Below are positions 1-8,217 of a stretch of 64,000 bases of DNA, piece after piece. Both the position numbers and the translations under genes were made by a program. The notes beneath the pieces are model-generated. The model worked only from the letters and a program-made list of their open reading frames with translations. It was not told where the DNA came from and searched no databases. The stretch's first letter is position 1. Every line of letters begins with the position of its first letter. The stretch is from Chloroflexus aurantiacus J-10-fl (GTDB lineage Bacteria > Chloroflexota > Chloroflexia > Chloroflexales > Chloroflexaceae), in NCBI RefSeq assembly GCF_000018865.1, contig NC_010175.1, positions 4,774,001 to 4,838,000 on the forward strand, read 5' to 3'.

Positions 1-41
1 CCTACCCATGCCCCGGTGTCCATAGTTGACACAGATTCTCC

Positions 42-1916
42 TCAAAACGAGAACAGGGCGATCAGAAATACCAGTGATCCGCTTAACAACGAAACCACCA
101 AAACTACTCCAACCACTACTGCCACAATCGTACCGGCAGTGACTGCGCGTTTGGGGCGCAATGACTCACCGGCCAGCACCTGACGCACAGCATCTGCCAG
201 TTGACGGGCAATCTCAGTCCCCGTCATCGGCTCCACTCCCACCCACATCCAGTTCGTATCGGTCAGCGGTACCAGCAATTTACGCGCCGGATAGCGATTC
301 AACCACTGTGGATTCTCAGTCTGGCGCCACGTGCCAACGATCAGGTTAGCGTTCGCTAGTTGCTGTTCAGCTTCGGCAGACTGATCCCTGACGTAGATGA
401 CCAGTTGTGGAAATTGTGCGCGCAATTCAGTGGCAATCTGATTGGCCAGACCATCATCGGCGACAACAGCGACCCGCGTCTGCGCCTGTTTCGCCAGCGC
501 TGCTTCCTCACGCACCCGCGTGTCAGATCGTAGCGCAAGCCCGTGAGTTGCCAGCACACCACTAGCAATCAGCGCGAAGGCCAACGCCTGGGCAATGTCG
601 GCCAGCAGCGAACCGGCAAACGGCTCACCCAGTGCGATACTGATGATGCGGAAGAGGATGTACATCATCGCCAGCAAAAGCGTCAATGAGGCGACGAACA
701 AGAAGCCGAAGAGGTAGATACGGCGTGTGAGTGAGCTACGCTCGGCCACACCTGCCTCACCCGTAGCGCTGGATATGCGCTGTATCCGACGCCAGCACAC
801 TGCCCAGACTGCCAGCCCGACAATCAGCATCGCCCCAAACCAGGACAGTGGTTCGCGGAGATCGGATGTTGTCTCGGCTCCGGCCACACCTCGAATGATC
901 ACACTCAACATTCCACCCAGACCACCAACCAGAGCCAGTTGCCCGACGGCTGCCACCAGGTACCATGCCACACGCCGCACCCCGGCCTGACGGGGAGCTT
1001 CGGGAATGACCGCTGCATCGGCCCGCAAGACCTGACTGTGATACAGGGCGATGACAAGGAAGACAACCGATGAGATCAGCACATCTAGCGGGCTACCGGT
1101 TACCGTCAATCCCACCATTTGGCGAAACACCCCGGCCAGCAGGATGGTTGCATTTGTCACTGCTGCCAGACTGCTCACCACAATCACCAGGTAGAGGTAA
1201 AACTTGCGCAACACTGATGCCCGTTCATCTTCTTCCGCACTGGCAAAAAGCTGTTGCGCACGCCACCAGTGACCAAGCCAGACGACCAGACCGATGATTG
1301 TGGAGGCGATGAGTTCGGGCAAGATCGGCAGCGAAAGGGAACCGCCGAAGGCATTGGCTATTTGCTGAGCCAACGTCGTAATACTACTTGCCCAGACAGC
1401 CAGACCAACCCCGGCGGCAAACAACAGGTAGAGACGCCTCACCAATGCACCACCACCGGTCAACGGTGCCTGATGGAGATCGTTACGGGCAACGACACTG
1501 TGGTAGGCAAAGAGCACACCAAGGATCGATGACGCAATGATCCCATATTCAAACTGCCCAACGCGGTCGCCGCCTGGGATGCGTAAGATAAACCGCAGTA
1601 TTGCTGTCAGCAGATCGAAAACACTTCCAATTAGTGCAATCAAAAACAGGGTCAGGTTGCCGTAGAGATAGAGTTTTCGTATCGCCGAAGCTCGTTCGTC
1701 CCGATCACGTCGCGCCAGCCGTTCACCCCACAACCAATGCCCCAACCAGAGCGGCAAACAGACCAGTATGGCCGCCAGTTGCAGCGCTGTCGCCTCGATA
1801 ACCGGCTGTTCATCGGCAACCAGAATTCCGTAGAGCAACCAGATCAACGACCATGTGAAGCCCTGGAGGCCAATCGTGGCACTCACAAACAGATACCAGC
1901 GCCTCACCGCTATCAT
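42..1916 (-). CDS. Multi-pass membrane protein with repeated DUF5671-type units
   Basis: Predicted 624-residue integral membrane protein of unknown function. The sequence repeats a two-helix pattern: a segment starting R-R/K-x-Y-L, a Trp-containing helix, and a second helix with a G-H-W/L-W signature. This matches my memory of the DUF5671 family, arranged several times in tandem. Roughly residues 485-600 form a soluble domain (starting near TRVAVVADDG), followed by one last hydrophobic helix at the C-terminus. I chose the ATG at 1916 because it overlaps the upstream gene's stop as ATGA; an in-frame start at 1961 would overlap that gene by 49 bases. It is likely co-translated with the small anchored protein upstream. 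The role is not known; a structural or sensory membrane role is only a guess. Confidence 0.8.
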   Translation of the reverse strand: MIAVRRWYLFVSATIGLQGFTWSLIWLLYGILVADEQPVIEATALQLAAILVCLPLWLGHWLWGERLARRDRDERASAIRKLYLYGNLTLFLIALIGSVFDLLTAILRFILRIPGGDRVGQFEYGIIASSILGVLFAYHSVVARNDLHQAPLTGGGALVRRLYLLFAAGVGLAVWASSITTLAQQIANAFGGSLSLPILPELIASTIIGLVVWLGHWWRAQQLFASAEEDERASVLRKFYLYLVIVVSSLAAVTNATILLAGVFRQMVGLTVTGSPLDVLISSVVFLVIALYHSQVLRADAAVIPEAPRQAGVRRVAWYLVAAVGQLALVGGLGGMLSVIIRGVAGAETTSDLREPLSWFGAMLIVGLAVWAVCWRRIQRISSATGEAGVAERSSLTRRIYLFGFLFVASLTLLLAMMYILFRIISIALGEPFAGSLLADIAQALAFALIASGVLATHGLALRSDTRVREEAALAKQAQTRVAVVADDGLANQIATELRAQFPQLVIYVRDQSAEAEQQLANANLIVGTWRQTENPQWLNRYPARKLLVPLTDTNWMWVGVEPMTGTEIARQLADAVRQVLAGESLRPKRAVTAGTIVAVVVGVVLVVSLLSGSLVFLIALFSF

Positions 1917-2407
1917 GAGCAGCCTCCCTCTTGCCCCCAGCACCACTGCCACGTGCGCCAATCGTCATTCGCAATTAATTTCCAGCTACCCTCGTGTTGC
2001 AGAAGCTCAACAGTAAATGTATAACTCGACGTGCTGCTGCCGAAGAGGCCGGTACGAAAGAATGTCGTCGCCTGTACCGTTACTGTTGCCCGATCACCAT
2101 TCTGCCGGCTATCGATTACCGCATAGCTAATCTCTTCCTGCGTGACAGCGAGACTTCTGAGCTGGGAACGCATCACCTGTGCATCACGTGGATAGCCCGG
2201 CAGGGTAGGCGAGAGCAGACTATGCGCTTGTTCGTAATCACCGCGCTGCAGAGCCAACAGATAATTGAAGACGACATCACCCGGTTCAGTACCGCTACGA
2301 TAGGTCGGCTCAGCACGGCTTAGCACTATCACCACGGCCACAAGAATTAAGAGGATTGAACCGCCAACAATCGCGAGTAAAAACCGATCACTTGATTGCA
2401 GACGCAT
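1913..2407 (-). CDS. Small membrane-anchored protein with NTF2/DUF4878-like extracytoplasmic domain
   Basis: About 164 residues. One N-terminal transmembrane segment (about residues 10-32, rich in I/L/V) is followed by a mostly polar domain that begins with a pattern like GDVVFNYLLALQRGDYEQAHSLL. That pattern is typical of NTF2-like/DUF4878 lipoprotein and anchor domains, where a helix pair precedes a curved sheet. The start at 2407 removes an unlikely 11-residue extension. Its stop overlaps the start of the DUF5671-type gene by ATGA, so the two are probably made together and may work together at the membrane. No catalytic residues can be recognised; the fold assignment is an inference from pattern only. 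Confidence 0.7.
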   Translation of the reverse strand: MRLQSSDRFLLAIVGGSILLILVAVVIVLSRAEPTYRSGTEPGDVVFNYLLALQRGDYEQAHSLLSPTLPGYPRDAQVMRSQLRSLAVTQEEISYAVIDSRQNGDRATVTVQATTFFRTGLFGSSTSSYTFTVELLQHEGSWKLIANDDWRTWQWCWGQEGGCS

Positions 2408-2512
2408 AAAGCACCCTGTTCTCTGGTATCGTATTGCCATTCAAGAGACACGTCATAGCCTGTGTTGTGTACCACCATGTAAAGACGTGTGACAGGTGCG
2501 AAAAGTTCTCGG

Positions 2513-3121
2513 TCATTGCCGCAAACGCTCTCGCCGTGGGAGCCACTGGTCATGATTGCGATAGCGCCGTCGTAACCGACGACCATACCCTCCCAGCAGC
2601 CAGTTCCCCTTCGTCACCAACCAATCGGCAATGGTGTGAGCAGCACTGCCGGTGCAAAAGCCGATGATAAATGCCCACGTCTCACGCGGATAGGTCTCGA
2701 TCAGAACGTTAACCTGCGTTGCCAGTTCACGGTGATAGGCCGGTGGTGCAAAACCGAGCTGGCCGAGACACCACCCGATACCGAGCAATAAGCCGTACAC
2801 AACAGCCGCAAAGTAGCCCAGCCGCAAGAGCGGGGAAATAATCAGACTATGACTCCAGAAGGCACGATGCGGGATCAACCACATGTAGGGACGCCATATC
2901 CAGAAAAAGATGCCCCAGCGGTTATCAATTGCCGAGTCGATGTCAAGATCGGGTGAAAACATAATGCCCGATACCAGATGCGCACCGCCAAACCAGAGAC
3001 TACAGGCAAGTGCCGTTGGCGGGCTAAATTGGGCATACTCAAGACAGGCATGGTATACCACCGGTGTCAATGCTATACCACTGACAACCGTTATCAGATC
3101 GTGAGTTCGCGCAGACGGCAT
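2513..3121 (-). CDS. DUF2227-type putative metal-binding membrane protein
   Basis: A 202-residue protein starting MPSARTHD, the usual beginning of the DUF2227 family (putative metal-binding proteins). Family hallmarks visible are the early T-H-D, the SPDLDID acidic motif, an R-x-G-I-F-F/W stretch and a W-S-H-S motif. Together these resemble the His/Asp metal ligands of the YdjM-like membrane hydrolases. Three to four hydrophobic helices follow. The longer open frame reaches 3370, but residues before MPSARTHD look like noncoding translation, so the start is set at 3121. It is divergent from the AlbA_2-type gene. Biochemical role unknown; family assignment fairly confident, metal binding inferred from the family. 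Confidence 0.75.
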   Translation of the reverse strand: MPSARTHDLITVVSGIALTPVVYHACLEYAQFSPPTALACSLWFGGAHLVSGIMFSPDLDIDSAIDNRWGIFFWIWRPYMWLIPHRAFWSHSLIISPLLRLGYFAAVVYGLLLGIGWCLGQLGFAPPAYHRELATQVNVLIETYPRETWAFIIGFCTGSAAHTIADWLVTKGNWLLGGYGRRLRRRYRNHDQWLPRRERLRQ

Positions 3122-3315
3122 AGATAACCTGTATTCAACAAAAGATACATTCGCTGCTGAAGGGTCGGTGAATGGTATCATCCCGCATTCTACCAGCCTT
3201 TTCTTCCCTGTGTGCGGTAGACGCGCGGGTGCAGTCTCCGGAAACGCGCGTCTCCGGCGCACACTCAGCAACGACCACCCTTGCCCCACCCACAACCAAC
3301 AACGCACAGCACTTC

Positions 3316-3324
3316 TGGTATAAT
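3316..3324 (+). promoter_or_regulatory. Extended -10 promoter for the AlbA_2/RecG-like gene
   Basis: TGGTATAAT is an exact extended -10 element (TG-N-TATAAT). It ends 33 bases before the ATG at 3358. No good -35 lies at the normal distance, as expected when an extended -10 is present. Confidence 0.65.
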
Positions 3325-3357
3325 AGCACGTGTGTTCGTGCCATGGCGGAGGTTTGT

Positions 3358-4728
3358 ATGGACATGCCATCCCTCACCGGATTCCCCGGTCAACCAGCCG
3401 GGTCGCGGCTCGCGTATGCCAGCGAGCGTGAGAGCACTACCGGGCTTGCCGAAACCCTGGCCGCCCTGGCCAACGCTCACGGTGGTACCCTGATCGTCAG
3501 TGGCGGACGCGGAACAAGCCTGGCGGCTCTCCACAATCCGGCAGCAGCGATTGAAATGGTGCTGGCGGCAGCCCTCTCGTGTACGCCACCACTCATCATT
3601 CCCCTCCCCCAGATCATCGAACACCAGGGCATGTCACTGCTCGCCGTTGAAGTGCCGAGCGGCCTGCCCTACGTTTACGCCGTGCAGGGGCGGTATCTCC
3701 GGCGTGAGGGGGCAAATAATGTACCGCTGTCGCCGGCGGCGCTGCATCGTCTGTTTAGCGAACGGGCTGATGTCGGTTGGGAACGGCAGACGCCCCCCGG
3801 CGCGTCGTTGCAGGAACTGGATTCCGACCTCATCACCGCCTATGCCCGCCGGGTTGGCCCGCCGGCAGGCGACGACCCGCTCGCCTTACTCACCCGGCGC
3901 GGCTGTCTGATCGATGGCATTCCAACCAATGCCGGCCTGCTGCTGTTTGGCCGCGATGTCGCTGCCCGCTTTCCCCAGGCCGAACTAACCCTGGTGAGTT
4001 ATCGTGGTCGCGAACCGGCAGACACCTTCGAGCGCGAAGATATTTGCGCTCCCCTTCCAGAGGCAATCCGCCGCGCCGAACGCTGGCTCAACGAGCATAT
4101 GCGTAAAGGTTCGCGCATGATCGGCCTCGAACGCGAAGACTGGACGCAGTTTCCACCCGGCGCGGTGCGTGAGGCACTGGTCAATGCAGTGGCCCACCGT
4201 GACTATGCCACACGTGGCGAGGGCATTCGCATCACCATGTTCAGTGACCGGCTTGAAGTCTATTCGCCGGGCCGGCTGCCCGGTCACGTCACCCTCGACA
4301 ATATCCGGGCTGAACGCTTCTCACGCAACCCGGCAATTGTGCAGGTACTGGCCGACCTCGGCCTGGTCGAACGGCTTGGCTACGGCATCGACCGCATGCT
4401 CCGCCAGTTAGCGTCTGCCGGCTTGCCACCGGCCACATTCCGCGAGACTGCTGCCGGCTTTCTGGTCATCTTACCAGGGCAGCCGATGGCCGAAGCTGTT
4501 CCCGGTGGTGTCGATACCGCAGCCTGGCGCCGCATGGGGCTTAATGATCGCCAGATTGATGCCTTGCTGTTCGTGGTCGAACACGAGCGGATCACCAACC
4601 GCGACTTGCAAGAGATGCATCCCGATGTCAGCCCCGAAACCATTCGCCGCGATCTCTCCGATCTGGTCAGCCGTGGCCTACTCTTGAAAGTCGGCGATAA
4701 ACGGGCCACCTACTACATTCTCAAATGA
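3358..4728 (+). CDS. AlbA_2 (Schlafen-like) ATP-binding transcriptional regulator
   Basis: About 456 residues. The N-terminal part (roughly 15-130) fits the AlbA_2/Schlafen AAA_4 domain: E-x-T-x-x-L-A-E-T-L-A-A-L-A-N-A-H-G-G-T followed by a Y-x-R-x-G-x-x-x-x-P-x-S segment. The middle (about 200-370) is the RecG-C/HATPase_c_4-like part with REALVNAVAHRDY, the conserved motif of this group, and SRNP plus GYGIDRM further on. The last 70 residues look like a DeoR-type winged helix (SPETIRRDLSDLVSRGLL). The start at 3358 is set by GGAGG five bases upstream. The stop overlaps the next gene by ATGA. Proteins of this build are usually annotated as RecG-related helicases, but no helicase motor motifs are present; a DNA-binding regulator is more likely. 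Confidence 0.85.
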   Translation: MDMPSLTGFPGQPAGSRLAYASERESTTGLAETLAALANAHGGTLIVSGGRGTSLAALHNPAAAIEMVLAAALSCTPPLIIPLPQIIEHQGMSLLAVEVPSGLPYVYAVQGRYLRREGANNVPLSPAALHRLFSERADVGWERQTPPGASLQELDSDLITAYARRVGPPAGDDPLALLTRRGCLIDGIPTNAGLLLFGRDVAARFPQAELTLVSYRGREPADTFEREDICAPLPEAIRRAERWLNEHMRKGSRMIGLEREDWTQFPPGAVREALVNAVAHRDYATRGEGIRITMFSDRLEVYSPGRLPGHVTLDNIRAERFSRNPAIVQVLADLGLVERLGYGIDRMLRQLASAGLPPATFRETAAGFLVILPGQPMAEAVPGGVDTAAWRRMGLNDRQIDALLFVVEHERITNRDLQEMHPDVSPETIRRDLSDLVSRGLLLKVGDKRATYYILK

Positions 4729-5444
4729 ACGACATTATTGTCATTCTCCATCAACCGCGTGATCCGCGCAACATCGGCGCAGTGGTACGGGCAATGCTCA
4801 ACACCGGCTGCCACCACCTGCGCCTGGTCGATCCCTGCCCGTTCGATCCCGCGACGATTAGCGCAGTTGCCCATCGCCCCGATCCCGTGCTGGCGAATCT
4901 CACCGTCCACGCACATCTATCGGAAGCTATCGCCGATATACGCTACCTGGTTGGCACCAGCGACCGCCCCCACCCCGGTCTGCCGTGGCGCAACGATGTC
5001 CGGCAATGGGCCAACGAAACCCGTCAACGCGCTGCCAGTACCGGCCCGGTCGCCATTCTTTTCGGTAGCGAAGGGAATGGCCTGAGTCGGGACGAATTAG
5101 TTTTATGTCAAGAAATTCTCGGCCTGCCGATGGCGTCTGACTATCCCGTCCTCAACCTGGCGCAGGCTGTTTTGCTTGTCTTGTATGAACTACAACAGGT
5201 GACGACTCCTCTTGCGCCACCTCCCCCGCCTGGTGAACCCCCGGCTACCCTGGCCGCACGTGAGAGTCTGTATACCGCTGTCGCAGATCTGATCAGCACC
5301 ACCAACTTTGTCAAGAGTGGCACTGGACAGGCACTGCATCAGCGCCTGCGCACCATCATTGCCCGCGCCGACCTCAGCGAGCGCGATGCTGCCGTGCTGA
5401 CGGCACTGCTACGCGAGGTGCTGAGGAAGTTGGAGAGGAGGTAG
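4725..5444 (+). CDS. SPOUT-family RNA 2'-O-methyltransferase (TrmJ/TrmH type)
   Basis: 239 residues. It transfers a methyl group from S-adenosylmethionine to a ribose 2'-OH in RNA. The three SPOUT motifs are present: PRDPRNIGAVVRAMLNTG at the N-terminus, FGSEGNGLSRDEL in the middle, and YPVLNLAQAVLLVLYEL, which forms the knotted SAM site. The C-terminal helical tail after residue about 165 and the LNLAQAV wording favour TrmJ (tRNA Nm32) over TrmL or rRNA enzymes, but substrate is not proved. It is translationally coupled (ATGA) to the AlbA_2-like regulator, an uncommon pairing. A GATA-rich minisatellite starts directly after its stop codon. Confidence 0.85.
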   Translation: MNDIIVILHQPRDPRNIGAVVRAMLNTGCHHLRLVDPCPFDPATISAVAHRPDPVLANLTVHAHLSEAIADIRYLVGTSDRPHPGLPWRNDVRQWANETRQRAASTGPVAILFGSEGNGLSRDELVLCQEILGLPMASDYPVLNLAQAVLLVLYELQQVTTPLAPPPPPGEPPATLAARESLYTAVADLISTTNFVKSGTGQALHQRLRTIIARADLSERDAAVLTALLREVLRKLERR

Positions 5445-5450
5445 GGTGTT

Positions 5451-5538
5451 AGGAGATAGAAGATAGGAGATAGAAGATAGGAGATAGAAGATAGGAGATA
5501 GAAGATAGGAGATAGGAGATAGAAGATAGGAGATAGGA
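5451..5538. repeat. GATA/AGAA minisatellite
   Basis: About six tandem, slightly irregular copies of the 14-base unit AGGAGATAGAAGAT (a doubled 7-mer). The strand contains only A, G and T. It lies directly after the methyltransferase gene. Confidence 0.9.
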
Positions 5539-5920
5539 AAGAGGGGGATACAGATTGCAGGGGTCGCTACGTGAACGGTTTGGAGTGTGGAAGCCATACT
5601 TGTGCACTCACCGTACTCCGGGTACGTGCAACGCTTGCATTCACCGATCACAGGCGAGGCGCTGGCGGATTATCGTCGGCGTGGTCGTGGGGGCACGGCA
5701 TGCCGTGCCCCTACGACTCCTGTCATACCAGGCAGGAGCGACGCATGCGTCGCCCTACTGACGACCAGCGGTGCATCGTTCAGATGCAGTATCGGGATCA
5801 TCGTTGGCTGGTGTGTCATGACTTCTATTCTGCCAGATTGATATAACAGCCCTTTGGAAGCAGAGCAGGAGAGTCTTTACCGGCTATCCACCTCAAATAC
5901 GAGCGCATAGTTTCACTTTC
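5539..5920. other. Intergenic region with palindromic repeat debris
   Basis: No convincing gene. It holds a fragment at about 5575-5620 resembling part of the dispersed repeat seen elsewhere (GGTTTGGAGTGTGGAAGCC). At about 5688-5716 there is a hairpin, GGGGGCACGGCATGCCGTGCCCC-like, of the same general type as other 'gtaggggc...gcccctac' palindromes in this window. Three overlapping short ORFs here look like chance frames. Confidence 0.5.
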
Positions 5921-5929
5921 TGGTATTAT
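5921..5929 (+). promoter_or_regulatory. Probable extended -10 promoter of the MFS gene
   Basis: TGGTATTAT fits TG-N-TATTAT and lies 50 bases before the chosen MFS start. A six-codon ORF (5943-5963) lies between promoter and gene; whether it matters is unknown. Confidence 0.5.
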
Positions 5930-5979
5930 TGTATTATCAAATATGTACTCGACCAACTTTTAACAGGGTTCCCGCTTGT

Positions 5980-7239
5980 ATGACCACCACCATTCCGTTT
6001 GCTGCATTTCGTTCACGTGACTTTCGCCTGCTCTGGTTTGGCAACTTTGTATCGCTTACCGGCACCGAAATGACGCGGGCCGCGGTAAGCTGGCACATCC
6101 TCGAACTGTCAGGTGGTGATCCCCTCGCTTTGGGGGCTATCGGGGCGGCACGTCTGGTCCCGCTGGTGCTGCTGGCGCTCGGCAGTGGTGTCCTGGCCGA
6201 TGCCATTGATCGGCGGCGGTTAATGATCGGTGCGCAGATTGCCATGATGCTCTGCTCGTTAGCCCTGGCCCTCACAGCGAATCTTGGCCTGGCAGCGCTC
6301 TGGACGATCTACACGGTTACTGCACTGGCAGCAGCCGCCAACACCCTCGGTATCCCGGCTCGCCAGGCCCTCATTCCATCGCTGGTGCCGCGTGAACACC
6401 TGGCCGGTGCGCTCAGCCTCAACATTGTCTCCTGGCAACTGGCAACCATTGTTGGGCCAACGATTGGTGGTCTGCTGATCGAATATGGTGGCGTAGGACT
6501 GGTCTACTGGGTTGATGTCGTCAGCTTCACTGCTATCTTGCTGGCGCTCCTGCTCATGCGTCCACGCCCAATTGCTGCCGAGAAGCGCGATATTAGCTTA
6601 CAGGCGGCAATTGAAGGGTTGCGCTTTGTCTGGCGCACACCACTCATCTGGAGCACAATGCTGCTCGATTTTCTCGCCACCTTCTTCAGTGCCGCCACGA
6701 CCCTGCTGCCCATTTACGCCCAATCTATTCTGAACGTTGGACCGCAGGGGATGGGAATGCTCTACGCCGCACCATCGGTAGGTGCCGTCATTGCCAGTGT
6801 TATCTGTTCGATCTGGGGTGCCGGTAATCGCCAGGGGCCACTACTGCTCTGGGCAGTGGCAATCTACGGTCTCAGCACTGTTATCTTCGGCCTGAGCACC
6901 AATTTTGCCCTATCGCTCCTCATGCTGGCCATCAATGGTGCTGCCGACACGGTGAGCATGGTGGTGCGGGGCAACATTCGCAACCTGGAAACTCCAGACG
7001 AGTTACGAGGCCGCATGGTCGCGGTGAACATGCTCTTCTTCGCCGGAGGACCACAACTCGGAGAGATCGAAGCCGGTATTGCCGCTCGCCTACTCGGCAC
7101 CCAACTCTCGGTAGCCCTTGGTGGCCTGGCGTGTGTGATCATGACCGGGATTGTCGCAGCAAAGGTGCCGGTGTTACGCAACTACACCAACGGACGGCGC
7201 TCACTGGCAGAGTCAACCTCGGTTGCGGCAGCTTCGTAA
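5980..7239 (+). CDS. MFS transporter, EntS/MFS_3-type exporter
   Basis: About 419 residues with twelve predicted membrane helices in two halves. The start FRSRDFRLLWFGNFVSLTGTEMTRAAVSWHIL is typical of the MFS_3/EntS group (enterobactin exporter and related drug exporters). The loop after helix 2, GVLADAIDRRRLMI, matches MFS motif A (G-x-x-x-D-x-x-x-R-R), and REHLAGALSLN in the first half and PDELRGRMVAVN in the second half are also family-typical. I chose the ATG at 5980 because the preceding residues do not resemble the family. It stands alone. Substrate unknown; such proteins usually export small lipophilic molecules. Confidence 0.85.
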   Translation: MTTTIPFAAFRSRDFRLLWFGNFVSLTGTEMTRAAVSWHILELSGGDPLALGAIGAARLVPLVLLALGSGVLADAIDRRRLMIGAQIAMMLCSLALALTANLGLAALWTIYTVTALAAAANTLGIPARQALIPSLVPREHLAGALSLNIVSWQLATIVGPTIGGLLIEYGGVGLVYWVDVVSFTAILLALLLMRPRPIAAEKRDISLQAAIEGLRFVWRTPLIWSTMLLDFLATFFSAATTLLPIYAQSILNVGPQGMGMLYAAPSVGAVIASVICSIWGAGNRQGPLLLWAVAIYGLSTVIFGLSTNFALSLLMLAINGAADTVSMVVRGNIRNLETPDELRGRMVAVNMLFFAGGPQLGEIEAGIAARLLGTQLSVALGGLACVIMTGIVAAKVPVLRNYTNGRRSLAESTSVAAAS

Positions 7240-7432
7240 CGTACTGGCGGCAATTGAAGTAGATCTGGTCAATCAGGCAGTGTGTTGCGCTGGATGGTAT
7301 CATTTCTATAGAGCAGGCTTTCGGCCTGCCCATTGCCAACCCGCTTGCAGCGAACCCGGCTACCTGTAACAACATCCAACAAATCGCACCTCACCAACCT
7401 GACATCACCTCCGTGCGGTAAACCTGCACGTA

Positions 7433-7461
7433 TTGACAGACAGCGATCCTTTTTCTACACT
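7433..7461 (+). promoter_or_regulatory. Sigma-70 promoter of the thiol peroxidase gene
   Basis: TTGACA (7433-7438), 17-base spacer, TACACT (7456-7461). Transcription should begin near 7468, leaving a leader of about 36 bases with AAAGG before the ATG at 7504. Confidence 0.8.
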
Positions 7462-7503
7462 ATCTCTTGCAGGAGCTATCTTGAAATAGAAAGGTACATC
7501 ACT

Positions 7504-8019
7504 ATGACTATCGAGCGCCCGGATGCGTTCGTCTTCTTCGGCCCGCAAACAGTTGTCGGCCCTGAATTAAAACCGGGAGACAAAGCCCCCGATTTTACGC
7601 TGATCAACAGCAAAATGCAGCAGGTAACGCTGGGTGATTTTGCCGGCAAGCCCCTCCTGATTAGTGTGGTTCCCTCGCTGGATACCGGTGTGTGCAGCAA
7701 ACAAACAACCCGCTTCAACGAAGAGGCGGCCCGCCTGGCCGGCCAGGCCAACTTCATCACCGTCAGCGCCGATCTACCTTTCGCCCAGGCGCGCTGGTGC
7801 GGCGCCAATAACGCCGATGCAATTCAGACCCTTTCCGACCACCGGGATATGAGCTTCGGCACTGCGTATGGCACGTATGTACCAGCTTATCGGATTGAGC
7901 AGCGGGCTGTATTTGTGGTTGACCGTGACGGTGTGATCCGATATAGCGAATACGTCCCGGTGGCCGGGCAGGAACCCAATTACGATGCAGCCCTTGAAGT
8001 ACTGAAATCACTTCTCTAG
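7504..8019 (+). CDS. tpx: Thiol peroxidase (atypical 2-Cys peroxiredoxin)
   Basis: 171 residues, normal Tpx length. It reduces H2O2 and alkyl hydroperoxides in the cytoplasm using thioredoxin. The peroxidatic cysteine lies in SLDTGVCSKQTTRFN (a PxxxT/SxxC-type site; here the first residues read P-S-L-D-T-G-V-C). The resolving cysteine is in ADLPFAQARWCGA, the wording that separates Tpx from other peroxiredoxins. SDHRDMSFGTAYG follows as expected. The longer open frame reaching back to 7333 is rejected because the -35/-10 promoter lies inside it. Gene stands alone, followed by a strong hairpin at 8049-8079. Confidence 0.95.
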   Translation: MTIERPDAFVFFGPQTVVGPELKPGDKAPDFTLINSKMQQVTLGDFAGKPLLISVVPSLDTGVCSKQTTRFNEEAARLAGQANFITVSADLPFAQARWCGANNADAIQTLSDHRDMSFGTAYGTYVPAYRIEQRAVFVVDRDGVIRYSEYVPVAGQEPNYDAALEVLKSLL

Positions 8020-8048
8020 GTTGACAATCAACCCTCGCAACTGTTTTG

Positions 8049-8079
8049 TAAGGGAGCGCTTGCCGCCAGCGCTCCCTTA
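8049..8079. terminator. Hairpin after tpx, containing the rpsB -35
   Basis: A perfect 12-bp stem, TAAGGGAGCGCT with AGCGCTCCCTTA, and a 7-base loop. There is no long T-run. It probably ends tpx transcription or separates it from rpsB, and the rpsB -35 starts at the end of its left arm and runs into the loop. Confidence 0.6.
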
Positions 8080-8088
8080 TGCTATACT
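8060..8088 (+). promoter_or_regulatory. rpsB promoter
   Basis: TTGCCG (8060-8065), 17-base spacer, TATACT (8083-8088). Start near 8095 leaves a leader of about 120 bases before rpsB, long enough for an S2-type autoregulatory structure, though I could not identify one. Confidence 0.65.
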
Positions 8089-8217
8089 GCCCGTCGGCAT
8101 AGCAAAATGCCAAATACGCACACCCTGAGGCACAGTCGCTCCTCCGGCATTTGCCGGCCCAGACTGTGAGACACGACGGGTGGAGGTGGTTTTAGCCAGA
8201 AAAGGAGCAAAACAGGT

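Noticed and set aside
42-1961. Start at 1961 for the DUF5671-type gene
   Set aside because: It would overlap the upstream gene by 49 bases and adds a stretch without membrane character; the ATGA-overlapping start at 1916 fits better.
3172-3357. N-terminal 62 residues of the long AlbA_2-like frame
   Set aside because: An exact extended -10 promoter and a GGAGG ribosome site lie inside this stretch.
5451-5538. GATA repeat tract considered as a CRISPR array
   Set aside because: Simple 7/14-base tandem units without spacers.
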